Shown here in pieces: positions 8,705 to 18,985 of a stretch of DNA of 64,000 bases; the first letter of the stretch is position 1; every line of letters starts with the position of its first letter. This stretch comes from Marinoscillum furvescens DSM 4134 (GTDB lineage: Bacteria > Bacteroidota > Bacteroidia > Cytophagales > Cyclobacteriaceae), in assembly GCF_003386095.1 (NCBI RefSeq), contig NZ_QREG01000005.1, positions 22,948 through 86,947 of the forward strand, written 5' to 3'. Position numbers and translations under genes: made by a program. Under the pieces are notes generated by a model, which saw only the letters and a list, made by a program, of their open reading frames with translations, did no database searches and was not told the DNA's origin.

Positions 8705-11641
8705 TTAATCGAAGAGTTTGGTAATATCTTCTTTGCTTAGGCTCTTCACAAAGCTTTCCTCAATCGTGATCAGGTTTTTAGCGAGCTTGAGCTTGGATTC
8801 CTGCAGCTTCAATATCTTCTCTTCCACAGTGTCTCTGGCGATAAACTTGTAAGTAAAGACAGTGTTTTTCTGTCCGATTCGGTGCGCCCGATCTACGGCC
8901 TGCGCTTCGATGGCCGGGTTCCACCATGGGTCCAGTAAGAACACATAATCTGCTTCGGTGAGGTTGAGTCCTACGCCTCCCGCTTTTAGTGAGATGAGAA
9001 ACACTCGGACTTTATCATCATTTTGAAACTTCTCCACTTCTGCCTGGCGGTCTTTTACCGAACCATCCAGGTAAGAGTAAGTAATGTTTTCGTCTTTTAG
9101 ATACTTCTCTACAATCTTCAGGTGCTTTACAAACTGGCTAAAGATCAGTATTTTATGGTCTTTGCCTAGTGCTTTAGAGATCATGTGGCAGACATCTTCA
9201 AACTTACCTGAGTCACCATCATAGTTTTCTTCCACCATGGCTGGGTGGTTGGCTATTTGGCGCAATCGGGTCAATCCCTGCAAGAGCATCATTTGAGATT
9301 TTTGTATGCCTTCGGTTTCGATCAGGTCCAGGATTTTGCCGCGGTAGTTTTCTTTTTCTCGATCGTAGTACGCACGCTGGCTTTCAGAGAGATCCGAAAA
9401 ATGAATGTTTTCCACTTTTTCAGGTAGGTCTTTGGCCACCTGAGTCTTTTCTCTTCGGAGGATAAAAGGCTTTATGAGCGCATTGAGTCTGCGAGTTTTG
9501 GCCTCATCTTTTTTCTTTTCGATAGGTATCTGATACTCCTGTTTGAAAAATTTGGAGGTACCTAGCAACCCTGGATTTACAAAAGACATTTGTGACCACA
9601 GGTCCATGGTACTATTTTCTATAGGTGTACCTGTAAGGATGAGCTTACGGCGAGACTTCAAGGCGCGTACAGCTTTGGAGATGATCGAGTCAGGGTTTTT
9701 GATGGCCTGCGATTCATCCAGAATGATGTAGTTGAAATAAAACTGATTCAGAATCTCAGTGTCTATCCGTGTGATGCCATAGCTGGTAATCACCAGGTCG
9801 TATTGAGCAAATTGCTCGTGATCTTTGTTTCGATTGGTGCCGGTATAGTTCAGTATTTTTAGGTCTGGGGTAAACTTGCCAGCTTCCATTTCCCAGTTGT
9901 AGATCAGGGAGGTGGGCATCACCAGCAAACTGGTGGAGCCATTGTCTTTTTCTTTTTCTGCCTGTAGCAGGCTCAGGGTTTGTACCGTCTTACCCAGACC
10001 CATGTCATCTGCCAGGCATCCGCCAAAACCGTATTCATTTAAAAACTCCAACCAGTTGTATCCTGCCTGCTGATAAGGCCTCAGTGTGCCGTTAAATTTA
10101 TCAGGAAAAGGAGCATCTTCTATTTCATCAAAATCCATCAGTTTTTCGAGCTTACGCGTCATTTCTACGCGGGCGTTGTTGCTGTCTTTCAGGTCTTTGA
10201 CTAGCGATACGTGGATTTTGTTAAGCTTCAGTTTGTCATCGTCCTCATTGGCAAAGGCAAATAGATCACCGTACTCTGTGGCCCACCGATCTGGTATTAC
10301 AGCATACTCTCCATTGGGGAGCTTAAACTCCCTGGTTTTGTTGAGCATGTGTTTACGAATCGTGGTAAAAGGGATCTGGTAATCACCAAACTGGATGACG
10401 GCTTTGATGTCAAACCAGTCGATGCTTTCCATGATTTCCAGGTCGATCTTGGTAGGTCCTACAAAATACTTTTTCTCACCACTGTCCTGCTGATTGATGA
10501 TAAAGCCTTGTTCGCGGAGCGTATCCAGGTTGTCGTTTAGCCACGACAGTGCGTTGGTCTTATTGAGCGTAGACCTGGAGCTTTTCAGCTGGAGCCCTGT
10601 ATTAGACAGGGTCTCTATGAAATTTTTCTCCTGCACAGAGTTCCTGCGGATGCGATGAAACACATAGTCGTCTTCGTGCCGTTCCACAGAGACACTTACA
10701 TTTTTCAGTTTGTCGGCTTTGTAGGAGTAGGTTCCATATTTGAAGCTCAGCTCAAACAGAATTTTTGACATGTCTGCGCTTCCGTTTCCATTCGTGTTGT
10801 TGGTGTCTCCAAACAGTGAACCAGTGGTCTGACCAGCGCTGGCCAGCTCCGAAAAGGTCAACACGGGCTTTGGTTCGTGACTTTCAGACTTGATCTCAAA
10901 CCCTTTGGCATACACGTCGAACGACGCTATAAGAGGTGCTACAAATTTTTTGTAGTAGGTCTCCTCTACATTCTTAGGAATGAGAATAAATTTCTTATTG
11001 AAAAAAGGCTTGAGCTTTTTGCCATTGACTTCTTGCTCAAAGGTAAAAAGCGTGTCATCCACCACCATCCATGCAGGATCTTTGCAGAGGAGGTAAGAGT
11101 CATTTTGGTAAAAGTGCACCTTTTCGTCCTTCAGCTTGATGGTAGGGAAATAGTGCGTATTCTCTTCGTTTCTTCGGAAATGAAACAGCACGGATGCCTT
11201 TTCTTCAGAAATGGTTATTTGCTTCCAGGTAGGCTCTCCATCCTTGCCCATTTCAAAGAGCATTTTGCCATGGATAAGGGAAAGTATCTTACTTCTGCGG
11301 CGCTCCAGATAGCGGTCTATTTCTTCCTGTAGGAGTTTATCACCGGTTTTTTTGTCAAATACTTTAAGGAAGAATTCATTAGGCTTCATTTTCTTTTTCT
11401 GAAAATGATTGAATACCGCCTTCTGTTGCATCTGGTCCATCTGCTTGATGAGTTCGTAATCTCGTTCGTCCAGGCCCTTATCAAACTCCTGAGCGTTTTT
11501 GGATGAGATGTTTTGATGCATATAGGTGAGGTTGCCTTTGTCGTTGACCTTCACCACGAAGGACTCGAAAAGGTACCCCAGGTATTCATGCTCAAAGAGC
11601 GAATAGACGATTTGAAATGGCTGATCAGCTGATACTTTCAT
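8705..11641 (-). CDS. SNF2/SWI2-family DNA-dependent ATPase (helicase-like)
   Basis: 978 residues. The C-terminal half is a full SNF2 motor: motif I DDMGLGKTVQTLSLL near residue 545, motif II LDESQAIKN near 640, motif III LTGTPIENS, and the helicase C domain with motif V SLKAGGVGLNLTEADYVFLL and motif VI QAVDRAHRIGQ. The N-terminal about 500 residues contain weakly conserved beta-rich sequence common to bacterial RapA-unrelated SNF2 proteins. These enzymes translocate on double-stranded DNA and remodel protein-DNA complexes. It stands alone with no restriction or defence partner next to it, so a housekeeping role is more likely than phage defence. Confidence 0.92.
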   Translation of the reverse strand: MKVSADQPFQIVYSLFEHEYLGYLFESFVVKVNDKGNLTYMHQNISSKNAQEFDKGLDERDYELIKQMDQMQQKAVFNHFQKKKMKPNEFFLKVFDKKTGDKLLQEEIDRYLERRRSKILSLIHGKMLFEMGKDGEPTWKQITISEEKASVLFHFRRNEENTHYFPTIKLKDEKVHFYQNDSYLLCKDPAWMVVDDTLFTFEQEVNGKKLKPFFNKKFILIPKNVEETYYKKFVAPLIASFDVYAKGFEIKSESHEPKPVLTFSELASAGQTTGSLFGDTNNTNGNGSADMSKILFELSFKYGTYSYKADKLKNVSVSVERHEDDYVFHRIRRNSVQEKNFIETLSNTGLQLKSSRSTLNKTNALSWLNDNLDTLREQGFIINQQDSGEKKYFVGPTKIDLEIMESIDWFDIKAVIQFGDYQIPFTTIRKHMLNKTREFKLPNGEYAVIPDRWATEYGDLFAFANEDDDKLKLNKIHVSLVKDLKDSNNARVEMTRKLEKLMDFDEIEDAPFPDKFNGTLRPYQQAGYNWLEFLNEYGFGGCLADDMGLGKTVQTLSLLQAEKEKDNGSTSLLVMPTSLIYNWEMEAGKFTPDLKILNYTGTNRNKDHEQFAQYDLVITSYGITRIDTEILNQFYFNYIILDESQAIKNPDSIISKAVRALKSRRKLILTGTPIENSTMDLWSQMSFVNPGLLGTSKFFKQEYQIPIEKKKDEAKTRRLNALIKPFILRREKTQVAKDLPEKVENIHFSDLSESQRAYYDREKENYRGKILDLIETEGIQKSQMMLLQGLTRLRQIANHPAMVEENYDGDSGKFEDVCHMISKALGKDHKILIFSQFVKHLKIVEKYLKDENITYSYLDGSVKDRQAEVEKFQNDDKVRVFLISLKAGGVGLNLTEADYVFLLDPWWNPAIEAQAVDRAHRIGQKNTVFTYKFIARDTVEEKILKLQESKLKLAKNLITIEESFVKSLSKEDITKLFD

Positions 11642-11757
11642 AACTTTCGAAACCGGACAAATTTCGAAGCTAATAAAAATACGGGTAAAATTCCCAAAGC
11701 AGACGTGAAGAGATTGCTATCTTTTATCAACTTGCTAATCCGGTAGCTGTAAGAATC

Positions 11758-12984
11758 CTACTGGAGTTCTTTCACCTGAATGTTTCTAGAAGCATTGATA
11801 GCGGGCTGTATGGCCGTGATGATGGTGATCACGATCAGGCACAAAACGGTAAACAACACATCCATCCACTCCACTTTCACAGGATAAGCGTCCATGATGG
11901 CTGTTTGCATGCCCATGGTTACCAGCCCAAACTCCTGCTGAAGGAAGCTTACACCGAGCCCGAGTAGCAATCCGGTAAATGCTCCGGTAAATGCCACGAT
12001 ACATCCTTCTAATAGAAAGATGTTGCGAATGAGTCCGCGGGTGGCTCCCTGAGCTGTGAGAATGGCTACATCTTTTTGCTTATCGATGGCCAGCATATTG
12101 AGGCTAAAAAAGATGTTGATAGAGGCGATGGCAATGATGATGGAAAAGGTGAGAAACACAAAAAACTTTTCCCAGCCAAGGACACGATAGAGGTCTCCGT
12201 GGATTTCAGCATTGGAGAGCACTTTGAACTCCGGGCCCAGTAAGTTCTGTAAGTCTGCTTTAAGTGATTGTAGGTGGATACCGTCCTGGAGTTGTAGTTC
12301 TAGAGAGCTCCTTCTGTTGTATTTGCCAAAAAGTTCTTCGGCGAACGCTATGGGTACATACACGAAGTTTTCATCATAGGACTTCTCCACGGCAAAGACC
12401 CCTCCTGGAAGGATGTTTTTGATCCTGTACATTTTTTCGGGGTTGAGCATGCCAGGCTTCACTTCCCCGGGAAAATACATCTGGATGGTGTAAAAATCGT
12501 TTTTGGGATTGATGCTAAGGTCATATTGTACACCGCGCCCCACAATCGCGTAAGGCACATTGTCTTCCATGAGTTTCAGGTCGCCAAATACCAGGTAGTT
12601 TTCCAGGCGGCCTTCTGCTATGAAAGAGTTGCTCATGCCTCGTACGGTAGCTACGCGCTGTGCCCCGTTGTATCGCAGCAGGGCATTGTCTTCCAGTACT
12701 TCGGTGAGGCTGGCGATGCCTTCTTTGTTTTCCAGAACCGTGCGCAACGAGTCCGAAAACTCGAAAGATTTGCCCTCAGATGGTTGTACCACCAGATTGG
12801 CATCTACGGAGCCATAGAGATTTCTAAGCAGGTCTTCGAGTCCATTGAAAACCGACAGGACAATGATAAGTGCCATGGTGCCTATGGCTACCACAAGCAT
12901 AGAGATGATTGAGATTACATTGATGAAACTCTTCTTCTTCTTCGATAAGAAGTAACGCTTCGCAATGAAATAGGCAAGGTTCAC
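11758..12984 (-). CDS. ABC transporter permease of the LolC/LolE-FtsX family
   Basis: 408 residues, four membrane segments: one at 15-45 (ISIISMLVVAIGTMALIIVL), a large periplasmic domain, and three at the C terminus (FLTFSIIIAIASINIFFSL, GLLLGLGVSFL, DVLFTVLCLIVITIITAI). This is the MacB/FtsX layout of lipoprotein-releasing permeases, with the conserved Ala-rich cytosolic loop DVAILTAQGAT. The start is a GTG overlapping the rbfA stop by four bases (GTGA), so it is translated with rbfA. It probably extracts lipoproteins from the inner membrane; the ATPase partner LolD is not in the window. Confidence 0.88.
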   Translation of the reverse strand: MNLAYFIAKRYFLSKKKKSFINVISIISMLVVAIGTMALIIVLSVFNGLEDLLRNLYGSVDANLVVQPSEGKSFEFSDSLRTVLENKEGIASLTEVLEDNALLRYNGAQRVATVRGMSNSFIAEGRLENYLVFGDLKLMEDNVPYAIVGRGVQYDLSINPKNDFYTIQMYFPGEVKPGMLNPEKMYRIKNILPGGVFAVEKSYDENFVYVPIAFAEELFGKYNRRSSLELQLQDGIHLQSLKADLQNLLGPEFKVLSNAEIHGDLYRVLGWEKFFVFLTFSIIIAIASINIFFSLNMLAIDKQKDVAILTAQGATRGLIRNIFLLEGCIVAFTGAFTGLLLGLGVSFLQQEFGLVTMGMQTAIMDAYPVKVEWMDVLFTVLCLIVITIITAIQPAINASRNIQVKELQ

Positions 12985-13361
12985 TCGTCTTCGTCGTTTT
13001 CTTCTGCAGGTGGAATGTCAAGGCTATCAATGAGCCGGTCCATGTGGGAGGCACGCTCCTCTGTATCATCATGGAAAAACGCCAGCTCAGGGATGATGCG
13101 TACCTGCTTTCCTATTTTGTTACCCAAAAGCTTTCGAACCTCGCTTTTTCGATCGTCCAGTCGATAAAAAACTTCTTCTGCGTCTTTTATAGGAAACACA
13201 CTCAGATAAGTTTTCGCAAAACTCAGATCTGGAGACATTTCTACTCCAGTGACAGTCACCAGGCTATTGCCAAAAAAGTGTCTGGGGTCTTTTTGAAAGA
13301 TCTCACTTAAGTCTTTTTGGATTTGCTTACCAAACTTGATTTGTCGTTTACTCTGTGTCAT
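12981..13361 (-). CDS. rbfA: Ribosome-binding factor A
   Basis: 126 residues with the KH-like RbfA fold: N-terminal RQIKFGKQIQKDLSEIF, central LVTVTGVEMSPDLSFAKTYLSVFP, and C-terminal IGKQVRIIPELAFFHDDT, all family hallmarks. It binds 30S particles during 16S rRNA maturation. It is the first gene of a two-gene operon with the LolC/E-like permease, a gene pairing common in Bacteroidota. Confidence 0.95.
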   Translation of the reverse strand: MTQSKRQIKFGKQIQKDLSEIFQKDPRHFFGNSLVTVTGVEMSPDLSFAKTYLSVFPIKDAEEVFYRLDDRKSEVRKLLGNKIGKQVRIIPELAFFHDDTEERASHMDRLIDSLDIPPAEENDEDE

Positions 13362-13534
13362 TGTTGCAAATATCGTGAATTAGCTATTAGCGGGCTACTC
13401 CCTTTTCGCTTTCTTTCAATCCAACGAACCAATCAGCAATTGGATACACTATTTGCCCTCATCACAATAGGACTGCAATGGCGTGAATAATATTTGTTAA
13501 TTTCGAACCGAACTTTAAGCGTTTTCCAGATACT

Positions 13535-14914
13535 TTGCTACAGTTTTTTCGCATAAACGATCCCTATCGGCTCATTTTCGTTTTCCTCATTTTAGTGAGT
13601 GTCCGCGTTATTTGGGTGGCTGTTGGTCTTCCGCTTTCTCTGCCTGAGCTCAAGTGGCTACTGGTAGGGCAGCGTCTGGGTGATGGTTTTACCATGTATC
13701 AGGAGCTTTTCGATAGTACAGGCCCACTGGCTGTAATGGTCTATAAGTGGCTGGATATCCTGTTTGGCCAAAACAGGTGGCCGCATATTTTGCTCAGCAC
13801 ACTGGTTATTATCCTTCAGGCAGGGATCTTTAATAGCACCCTCCTGCGCAACAAAGCCTATGATGAAAACCACTACGTTGCGGCATTTTTGTACGTTGTG
13901 GTCATGTCTTCTACGGGGGATTTTCTGGCACTTTCACCTCAGCTGATGGCGCTTACGTTTGTTTTGCTGTCGCTCAACCAGATTTTTAGAAGAATAGATA
14001 ATGTAGTAACCGACGAACTTTTTCTGATTTCCGGTCTCTACCTGGGCACAGCTTCGTTGTTTTATTTGCCCGCGTCGGTGTTCTTTTTTGTGTTTTTGCT
14101 AAGTTTCGTGTTTTTCTCTTCGGCAGTTCTTCGTCGCTTGTTGTTGCTGATCTATGGAGCACTGATTCCCGTGGTTTTGGTCTGGTGCTATTTCTTTTGG
14201 TTCAATGCAGCGGATGACTTCCTTTTCGACTTTTTTGTAGCCGGCCTCATTAAGCCTAAAGTTTTTTATATCAACTATGTGTTATTGCTAAAAGTAGGTG
14301 GACTACTCGTAGCTGCGGCTTTGTTGGGGGTTTCTGTATTCGTTACGCAGCGATTCACCAATTTTCAGCAGAAGATGCAGCAGGTGATGATATTGTTTTT
14401 CCTTGGAGGAATTATGGTGACCGCTATCACTCGGGAGGTGTCTACTGCCGACCTTGTGTTTCTGGTGCCTTCAGTTACCTTTTTTTTGGTGTATTACCTG
14501 CTTGGGCTTCAAAAGCGTATATGGAAGGCCCTTATGCCGTATTTGATCGTGGTGGCTTTATTGGCTTATCCTTTTTGGTGGTTGCATCACCCTGAGCTAG
14601 AAGATCTGCGAGTGGATGAGGAGTTGCCTCATGAGGAAAGTAGCCGCATTATGGGAATAGGGTTAGACCTGAGGCAGTACTATGGCCAGGAGCTGGCAGG
14701 CCCCTTTTTAGACCCATTTATTGGCAAACAAAAACTCTCCGGTCTTGACTACTATGATGAGGCGTCTGAGCTCTACAAGGCGCTGGACCATTCGCACCCC
14801 GAAGTGATCGTGGACGAGTGGGGTGTGATGGACCGCATTTTCTATCGATTTCCTACATTGGCCAAGCGGTATCGCCCAGTGGGTGAAGGACAATACGTAC
14901 AGGTTAGCAACTGA
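13535..14914 (+). CDS. Polytopic membrane protein, DUF6427-like
   Basis: 459 residues starting at TTG (MLQFFRINDPYRL). About eleven hydrophobic segments span residues 12-355; the C-terminal 100 residues are soluble and contain LDYYDEASELYKAL. The N-terminal F-R-I-N-D-P-Y-R motif and overall layout match a Bacteroidota family of unknown function annotated DUF6427 (tentative). The 3' end overlaps the convergent rpiB by 11 bp. The soluble tail on a multi-span body resembles glycosyltransferase-like membrane proteins, but no catalytic motif is evident. Confidence 0.75.
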   Translation: MLQFFRINDPYRLIFVFLILVSVRVIWVAVGLPLSLPELKWLLVGQRLGDGFTMYQELFDSTGPLAVMVYKWLDILFGQNRWPHILLSTLVIILQAGIFNSTLLRNKAYDENHYVAAFLYVVVMSSTGDFLALSPQLMALTFVLLSLNQIFRRIDNVVTDELFLISGLYLGTASLFYLPASVFFFVFLLSFVFFSSAVLRRLLLLIYGALIPVVLVWCYFFWFNAADDFLFDFFVAGLIKPKVFYINYVLLLKVGGLLVAAALLGVSVFVTQRFTNFQQKMQQVMILFFLGGIMVTAITREVSTADLVFLVPSVTFFLVYYLLGLQKRIWKALMPYLIVVALLAYPFWWLHHPELEDLRVDEELPHEESSRIMGIGLDLRQYYGQELAGPFLDPFIGKQKLSGLDYYDEASELYKALDHSHPEVIVDEWGVMDRIFYRFPTLAKRYRPVGEGQYVQVSN

Positions 14915-15338
14915 TCTTGTCTACTCGGCGTTGGTGGCGCCCACCTTCAAACGCTGTAGCTACGAAGGTTTTTACCATAGACTCAGCCAAAGCAGGTGCC
15001 GTCCAGCGGGCTGCCAGGCAGATCACGTTGGAGTTGTTATGCTGACGGGTGGCTTCTGCCAGGTCTGTGTCCCAGCACAGTGCCGCTCTGATTTTTTGAT
15101 GCTTGTTGGCCGTGATGGTCACTCCCTGTCCGGAGCCACAGATTAGAACTCCGAACTCATAGTCTCCACTTTCTATAGCTTCACATAGCGGATGTACAAA
15201 GTCTGGGTAGTCCGCAGAATCAGTGCTGTATGGCCCGAAATCTTTCACTTCGTGGCCTTCAGCTTCCAGCATTTTTACAATTTGTTCTTTGAGGTGGAAT
15301 CCAGCGTGATCGCCACCTACGGCTATTTTTTTACTCAT
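14904..15338 (-). CDS. rpiB: Ribose-5-phosphate isomerase B
   Basis: 144 residues, the normal length. The N terminus KIAVGGDHAGFHLKEQI, the STDSADYPDF segment and GVLICGSGQGVTITANKHQKIRAALCWD contain the phosphate-binding and catalytic Cys region of RpiB. It interconverts ribose-5-phosphate and ribulose-5-phosphate. It overlaps tatC by 8 bp and forms the end of a glyA-tatC-rpiB minus-strand operon. Confidence 0.95.
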   Translation of the reverse strand: MSKKIAVGGDHAGFHLKEQIVKMLEAEGHEVKDFGPYSTDSADYPDFVHPLCEAIESGDYEFGVLICGSGQGVTITANKHQKIRAALCWDTDLAEATRQHNNSNVICLAARWTAPALAESMVKTFVATAFEGGRHQRRVDKISC

Positions 15339-16173
15339 CAGTTTTTACAATTTCTGTGGTTTCTCGCGCAGCCCTGTTGATCACCCTTCGGGAGATTAGA
15401 ATACTCACCTGATACAGTCCCAATAGAGGTATGGCTATAAGTATCTGACTAAATGGATCCGGAGGTGTCAACATCGCTCCTAATATCAGGATCACTACAA
15501 TAGCATGACGTCTATAGGTTTTCAAAAGTTCCGGAGTGATGAGTCCTGCTTTGGTAAGGAAAAACACCACTATGGGCAACTGAAACAAGATGCCACAGGC
15601 AAGCACCAGTGTGATCACCGTAGAGACATACGAGATGATATCAAACTCGTTGAGGATCGTTGGGTCTAGCTGGTAGTTGGATAAAAAGTTGATAGAAATG
15701 GGCGTGACGATGAAGTAGCCGAACATAACACCCATAATGAAAAGCAAGCTCACGTAAAACGTAGCTCCACGTGCTGCTTTGCGTTCACGAGGGTAAAGTC
15801 CCGGTTTGATAAATCGCCAGACTTCCCAAAAAGCATATGGGAATGCACAGATAATACCGATCACGAAAGATGAAGTGACGTGCATGGAAAACTGCCCGGT
15901 CATTTTTCGGCTCTGAATTATGAACGGAAGCTTTTCGATGCATAGTGCTGGAGATTTGAGCATTTCTGAAAGCTTACAGAGCATATCGTAAGTCCAGAAA
16001 TCCACACGGCTGGGGCCAAGAATGATGGTATGAAATACCAAAGTCTTCGCTACAAAAGCCCCAACTGCAAAAATCATAATAGCAATCAATGACCTAATCA
16101 GATGCCACCGGAGCTCTTCCAGGTGGTCCAAAAAGGTCATTTCTACTTCATCCTCTATCTGATCGAGTGGCAT
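15331..16173 (-). CDS. tatC: Sec-independent protein translocase subunit TatC
   Basis: 280 residues with six membrane segments. The N-terminal signature MTFLDHLEELRWHLIRSL is the TatC signal-recognition region with the conserved Glu. The sequence PYAFWEVWRFIKPGLYPRE is the first-cytoplasmic-loop/TM motif of the family. TatC recognises twin-arginine signal peptides. No tatA is adjacent in this window. It is five bases downstream of glyA. Confidence 0.95.
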   Translation of the reverse strand: MPLDQIEDEVEMTFLDHLEELRWHLIRSLIAIMIFAVGAFVAKTLVFHTIILGPSRVDFWTYDMLCKLSEMLKSPALCIEKLPFIIQSRKMTGQFSMHVTSSFVIGIICAFPYAFWEVWRFIKPGLYPRERKAARGATFYVSLLFIMGVMFGYFIVTPISINFLSNYQLDPTILNEFDIISYVSTVITLVLACGILFQLPIVVFFLTKAGLITPELLKTYRRHAIVVILILGAMLTPPDPFSQILIAIPLLGLYQVSILISRRVINRAARETTEIVKTDE

Positions 16174-16178
16174 TCAGT

Positions 16179-17450
16179 TTATGAGTAAAGCGGGAAATTA
16201 GTCATCCAGCTGTTGATCGCTTTTTTCACTTCGGCCAGCTTGGCTTCATCCTCATGGTTAGACAGCACTTCATCGATAAAGTCTACAATTTTTACCATGT
16301 CTGCCTCTTTGGTGCCTCGAGTAGTGATGGCTGCTGTACCTACACGCATTCCTGATGTTACAAATGGAGACTTATCATCGAAAGGCACCATGTTTTTATT
16401 TACAGTGATGTCTGCTTTGATCAGTGAGTTTTCGGCATCTTTTCCTGTGAGCCCTTTAGACCTGAGGTCGATGAGCATGAGGTGGTTATCAGTACCACCA
16501 GAGATCAGGTCGTATCCTTTCTGTATGAAAGCTTCCGCCATGGCTTTGGCATTTTTCTGTACCTGCATGATGTAGGTCATGTACTCGTCAGAAAGCGCCT
16601 CACCAAATGCTACCGCCTTAGCCGCGATGATATGCTCAAGCGGCCCACCTTGTGTTCCTGGGAATACGCCAGAGTCCAGAATGGAGCTCATCTTACGCAC
16701 TGTACCTTTGGCGGTAGTGATGCCAAAAGGGTTTTCGATATCGTCTCTTACCAAAATCAGTCCTCCACGAGGGCCTCTTAAGGTTTTGTGGGTGGTGGTG
16801 GTCACGATGTGGCAGTAGTCCAGTGGGTCGTTGAGCAAGCCACGTGCGATGAGCCCTGAAGGGTGCGAGATGTCCGCAAGCAATACTGCCCCTACTTCAT
16901 CAGCGATAGCTCTAAAGCGCTCATAGTCCCAATCGCGCGAGTATGCCGAAGCACCACAGATGATTAGCTTAGGATTTACCTCTTTGGCTTTTGCCTCTAC
17001 CTTATCCATGTCGATAAGGCCAGTTTCTTTTTCTACCCCGTAAAAGTTAGGCTGGTAATATTTTCCTGAAAGGTTTACAGGAGATCCGTGCGAAAGGTGC
17101 CCTCCATGCGAAAGGTCAAACCCAAGAATAGGATCGCCAGGTTGCAGACATGCAAGAAAGACTGCCGCATTGGCTTGTGCACCAGAGTGAGGCTGTACGT
17201 TGGCCCAGGTAGCTCCAAAGAGTTCTTTGGCACGGTCTATTGCCAGCTGCTCTACCTCATCCACTACTTCACAGCCACCATAGTAGCGCTTGCCTGGCAG
17301 ACCTTCGGCATATTTGTTTGTCAGCACACTGCCGGCGGCCTCCATCACCTGCGGAGAGGCAAAGTTTTCAGAGGCTATCAGCTCGATACCTTCGATTTGT
17401 CTTTTTTTCTCCTGCTCGATGAGCGCAAATAGTTTCTCGTCTCTTTTCAT
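16179..17450 (-). CDS. glyA: Serine hydroxymethyltransferase
   Basis: 423 residues. It shows the conserved N-terminal [17 protein letters not shown], the [15 protein letters not shown] motif, and the PLP-lysine motif [15 protein letters not shown]. It converts serine and tetrahydrofolate to glycine and methylene-tetrahydrofolate in the cytosol. It is the first gene of the glyA-tatC-rpiB operon. Confidence 0.97.
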   Translation of the reverse strand: MKRDEKLFALIEQEKKRQIEGIELIASENFASPQVMEAAGSVLTNKYAEGLPGKRYYGGCEVVDEVEQLAIDRAKELFGATWANVQPHSGAQANAAVFLACLQPGDPILGFDLSHGGHLSHGSPVNLSGKYYQPNFYGVEKETGLIDMDKVEAKAKEVNPKLIICGASAYSRDWDYERFRAIADEVGAVLLADISHPSGLIARGLLNDPLDYCHIVTTTTHKTLRGPRGGLILVRDDIENPFGITTAKGTVRKMSSILDSGVFPGTQGGPLEHIIAAKAVAFGEALSDEYMTYIMQVQKNAKAMAEAFIQKGYDLISGGTDNHLMLIDLRSKGLTGKDAENSLIKADITVNKNMVPFDDKSPFVTSGMRVGTAAITTRGTKEADMVKIVDFIDEVLSNHEDEAKLAEVKKAINSWMTNFPLYS

Positions 17451-17891
17451 TGTGTGTAGTGTTTGCTTTTGGCGGTCACGAACCGAATCGGGGTTCCACT
17501 GGCTGCACAGACCTAACTTTTGGTTATTCTTATTGATGAACTATGATCAGGAAAACCAGGGTTCATGTTTGCCTAATCAGGCGGCAAAATTAGTGGATGC
17601 CCCCCACATTACCAATCGCAATTTTATGGATGCCCTGTTGCTCAGAGCGCAAGATCAGGAAGGGGACGGAAACCCAGGGTGGATAGAAATGCCCGTCGAT
17701 CTGTGATCAGAGAAATGCCCTTCTGAATAGTTTACCCTCCACGCAAGCCCAGCTTGTATTTAGCGAACTACCTTTGGTTTTATGCTAGCCATCAAACCAT
17801 ATTTTCATCGGAGTTTTTGCCTGTGAGCCGTATTTCTTCGCAATTCTTAGCGGGTTGACTTAATTTAGCTTTCAACTTTAAGTAGAAGAGA
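17451..17891. other. Divergent gap between glyA and pheA
   Basis: A 441-bp gap holds the promoters of glyA (minus) and pheA (plus). I see no tRNA, riboswitch fold or dyad that I can support. The only possible gene is the short plus-strand frame at 17536-17706. Confidence 0.5.
17536..17706 (+). CDS. Possible 56-residue protein of unknown function
   Basis: An ATG at 17536 opens a frame of 56 codons ([11 protein letters not shown]... ending GWIEMPVDL). The frame continues open upstream into the glyA antisense strand, so it could be chance. No homologue is recognised, and there is no clear promoter or ribosome binding site. Composition is protein-like (no runs, balanced residues), hence its listing. 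Confidence 0.25.
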   Translation: MNYDQENQGSCLPNQAAKLVDAPHITNRNFMDALLLRAQDQEGDGNPGWIEMPVDL

Positions 17892-18953
17892 ATGCTAGAC
17901 CAACTGAGAAAGCAAATAGATGCGGTAGATGATGAGCTTATAAAGCTGCTAAACCAACGTATGGAATACGTGAAGCAGGTAGGCGAGCTTAAAAGAAATG
18001 ACAATTCGGCTATATATCGCCCTGAGCGTGAAAAGGCCATAGTGGACCGGCTAGAGGCAAATAGCAACGGCATCCTCAATCGTGCGGCTATAGAGGCTAT
18101 CTTTTTTGAGATCTTTGCGGTCAGCCGAAACTACGAGCTGCCGGAGCGCATTGCTTATTTGGGGCCTGAGGGAAGTTTTACCCATCAGGCAGCCGAAAGC
18201 CGATATGGAGCCATGAGTGATTACATCCCATTGGATTCTATTTCCTCGGTTTTTGAAGCAGTGAAAACTTCGCGTGCACGATTTGGCGTGGTGCCCATCG
18301 AAAACAACCAGGAAGGTACCGTACAAGAAACGATCGATTTTCTAGCGCTTCACAAGCTTACCATTGCAGCAGAAATCGTGCTGCCCATTCATTTTGCTTT
18401 TGCGTCTAAAGAGGATGATCTGGAAAAAGTCACTACGGTTTACTCCAGAGATATCGCCTTTCGACAGTGTAAAAACTTTCTCAATGACTACTTTAAGCAT
18501 CCTGTAAAACTAGTACCGGTAAGCTCTACGAGCCGAGCATGTAAAATAGCCCGTGAAGAAGAGGGTGCAGCAGCCATCTGTGCGCCTATTGCTGCGCGCC
18601 AGTATGAGTTGCCTATTCTTTACAACAACATACAAGACTCTGCAGACAATCAGACACGGTTTTTGATCATCAGCCAAAACTTTGTCAACCAGATGAGTGA
18701 TCAGGACAAGACGTCTGTGATAGCCAACCTACCGGATGAGCCCGGGTCACTTGTAAGGTTTTTGCAGCAGTTTCAAAATGCAGGAATCAACCTCTGCAAG
18801 GTAGAAAGCCGCCCTGCAAAAGAGGGAACGACCTTTAAGTATGTTTTCTTTGTGGAATTCGAGGGTCACTTCAACGATCCGAAGATCCAGAATACCATCA
18901 AGCCATACAAAGACAACATCACCTGGCTCGGCAGCTACGTGCAGTTGTGCTAA
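17892..18953 (+). CDS. pheA: Bifunctional chorismate mutase / prephenate dehydratase
   Basis: 353 residues. Residues 1-85 are an AroQ-type chorismate mutase (LRKQIDAVDDELIKLLNQR, EYVKQVGELKR, REKAIVDRL). Residues about 87-270 are the prephenate dehydratase (AYLGPEGSFTHQAA, GVVPIENNQEGTVQETIDFL, DNQTRFLII). The C terminus is an ACT domain with the NLPDEPGSLVRFLQQF and ESRPAKE motifs that bind phenylalanine. It therefore makes phenylpyruvate under Phe feedback control. The gene is 32 bp upstream of radA. Confidence 0.96.
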   Translation: MLDQLRKQIDAVDDELIKLLNQRMEYVKQVGELKRNDNSAIYRPEREKAIVDRLEANSNGILNRAAIEAIFFEIFAVSRNYELPERIAYLGPEGSFTHQAAESRYGAMSDYIPLDSISSVFEAVKTSRARFGVVPIENNQEGTVQETIDFLALHKLTIAAEIVLPIHFAFASKEDDLEKVTTVYSRDIAFRQCKNFLNDYFKHPVKLVPVSSTSRACKIAREEEGAAAICAPIAARQYELPILYNNIQDSADNQTRFLIISQNFVNQMSDQDKTSVIANLPDEPGSLVRFLQQFQNAGINLCKVESRPAKEGTTFKYVFFVEFEGHFNDPKIQNTIKPYKDNITWLGSYVQLC

Positions 18954-18985
18954 TCCAATTTTTCTGACCCAAAAAGATCATCCCT

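Noticed and set aside
8705-11641. DESQ instead of DEAH in the SNF2 ATPase as a sign of inactivity
   Set aside because: DEAQ/DESQ forms are common in bacterial SNF2 proteins and all other motifs are intact.
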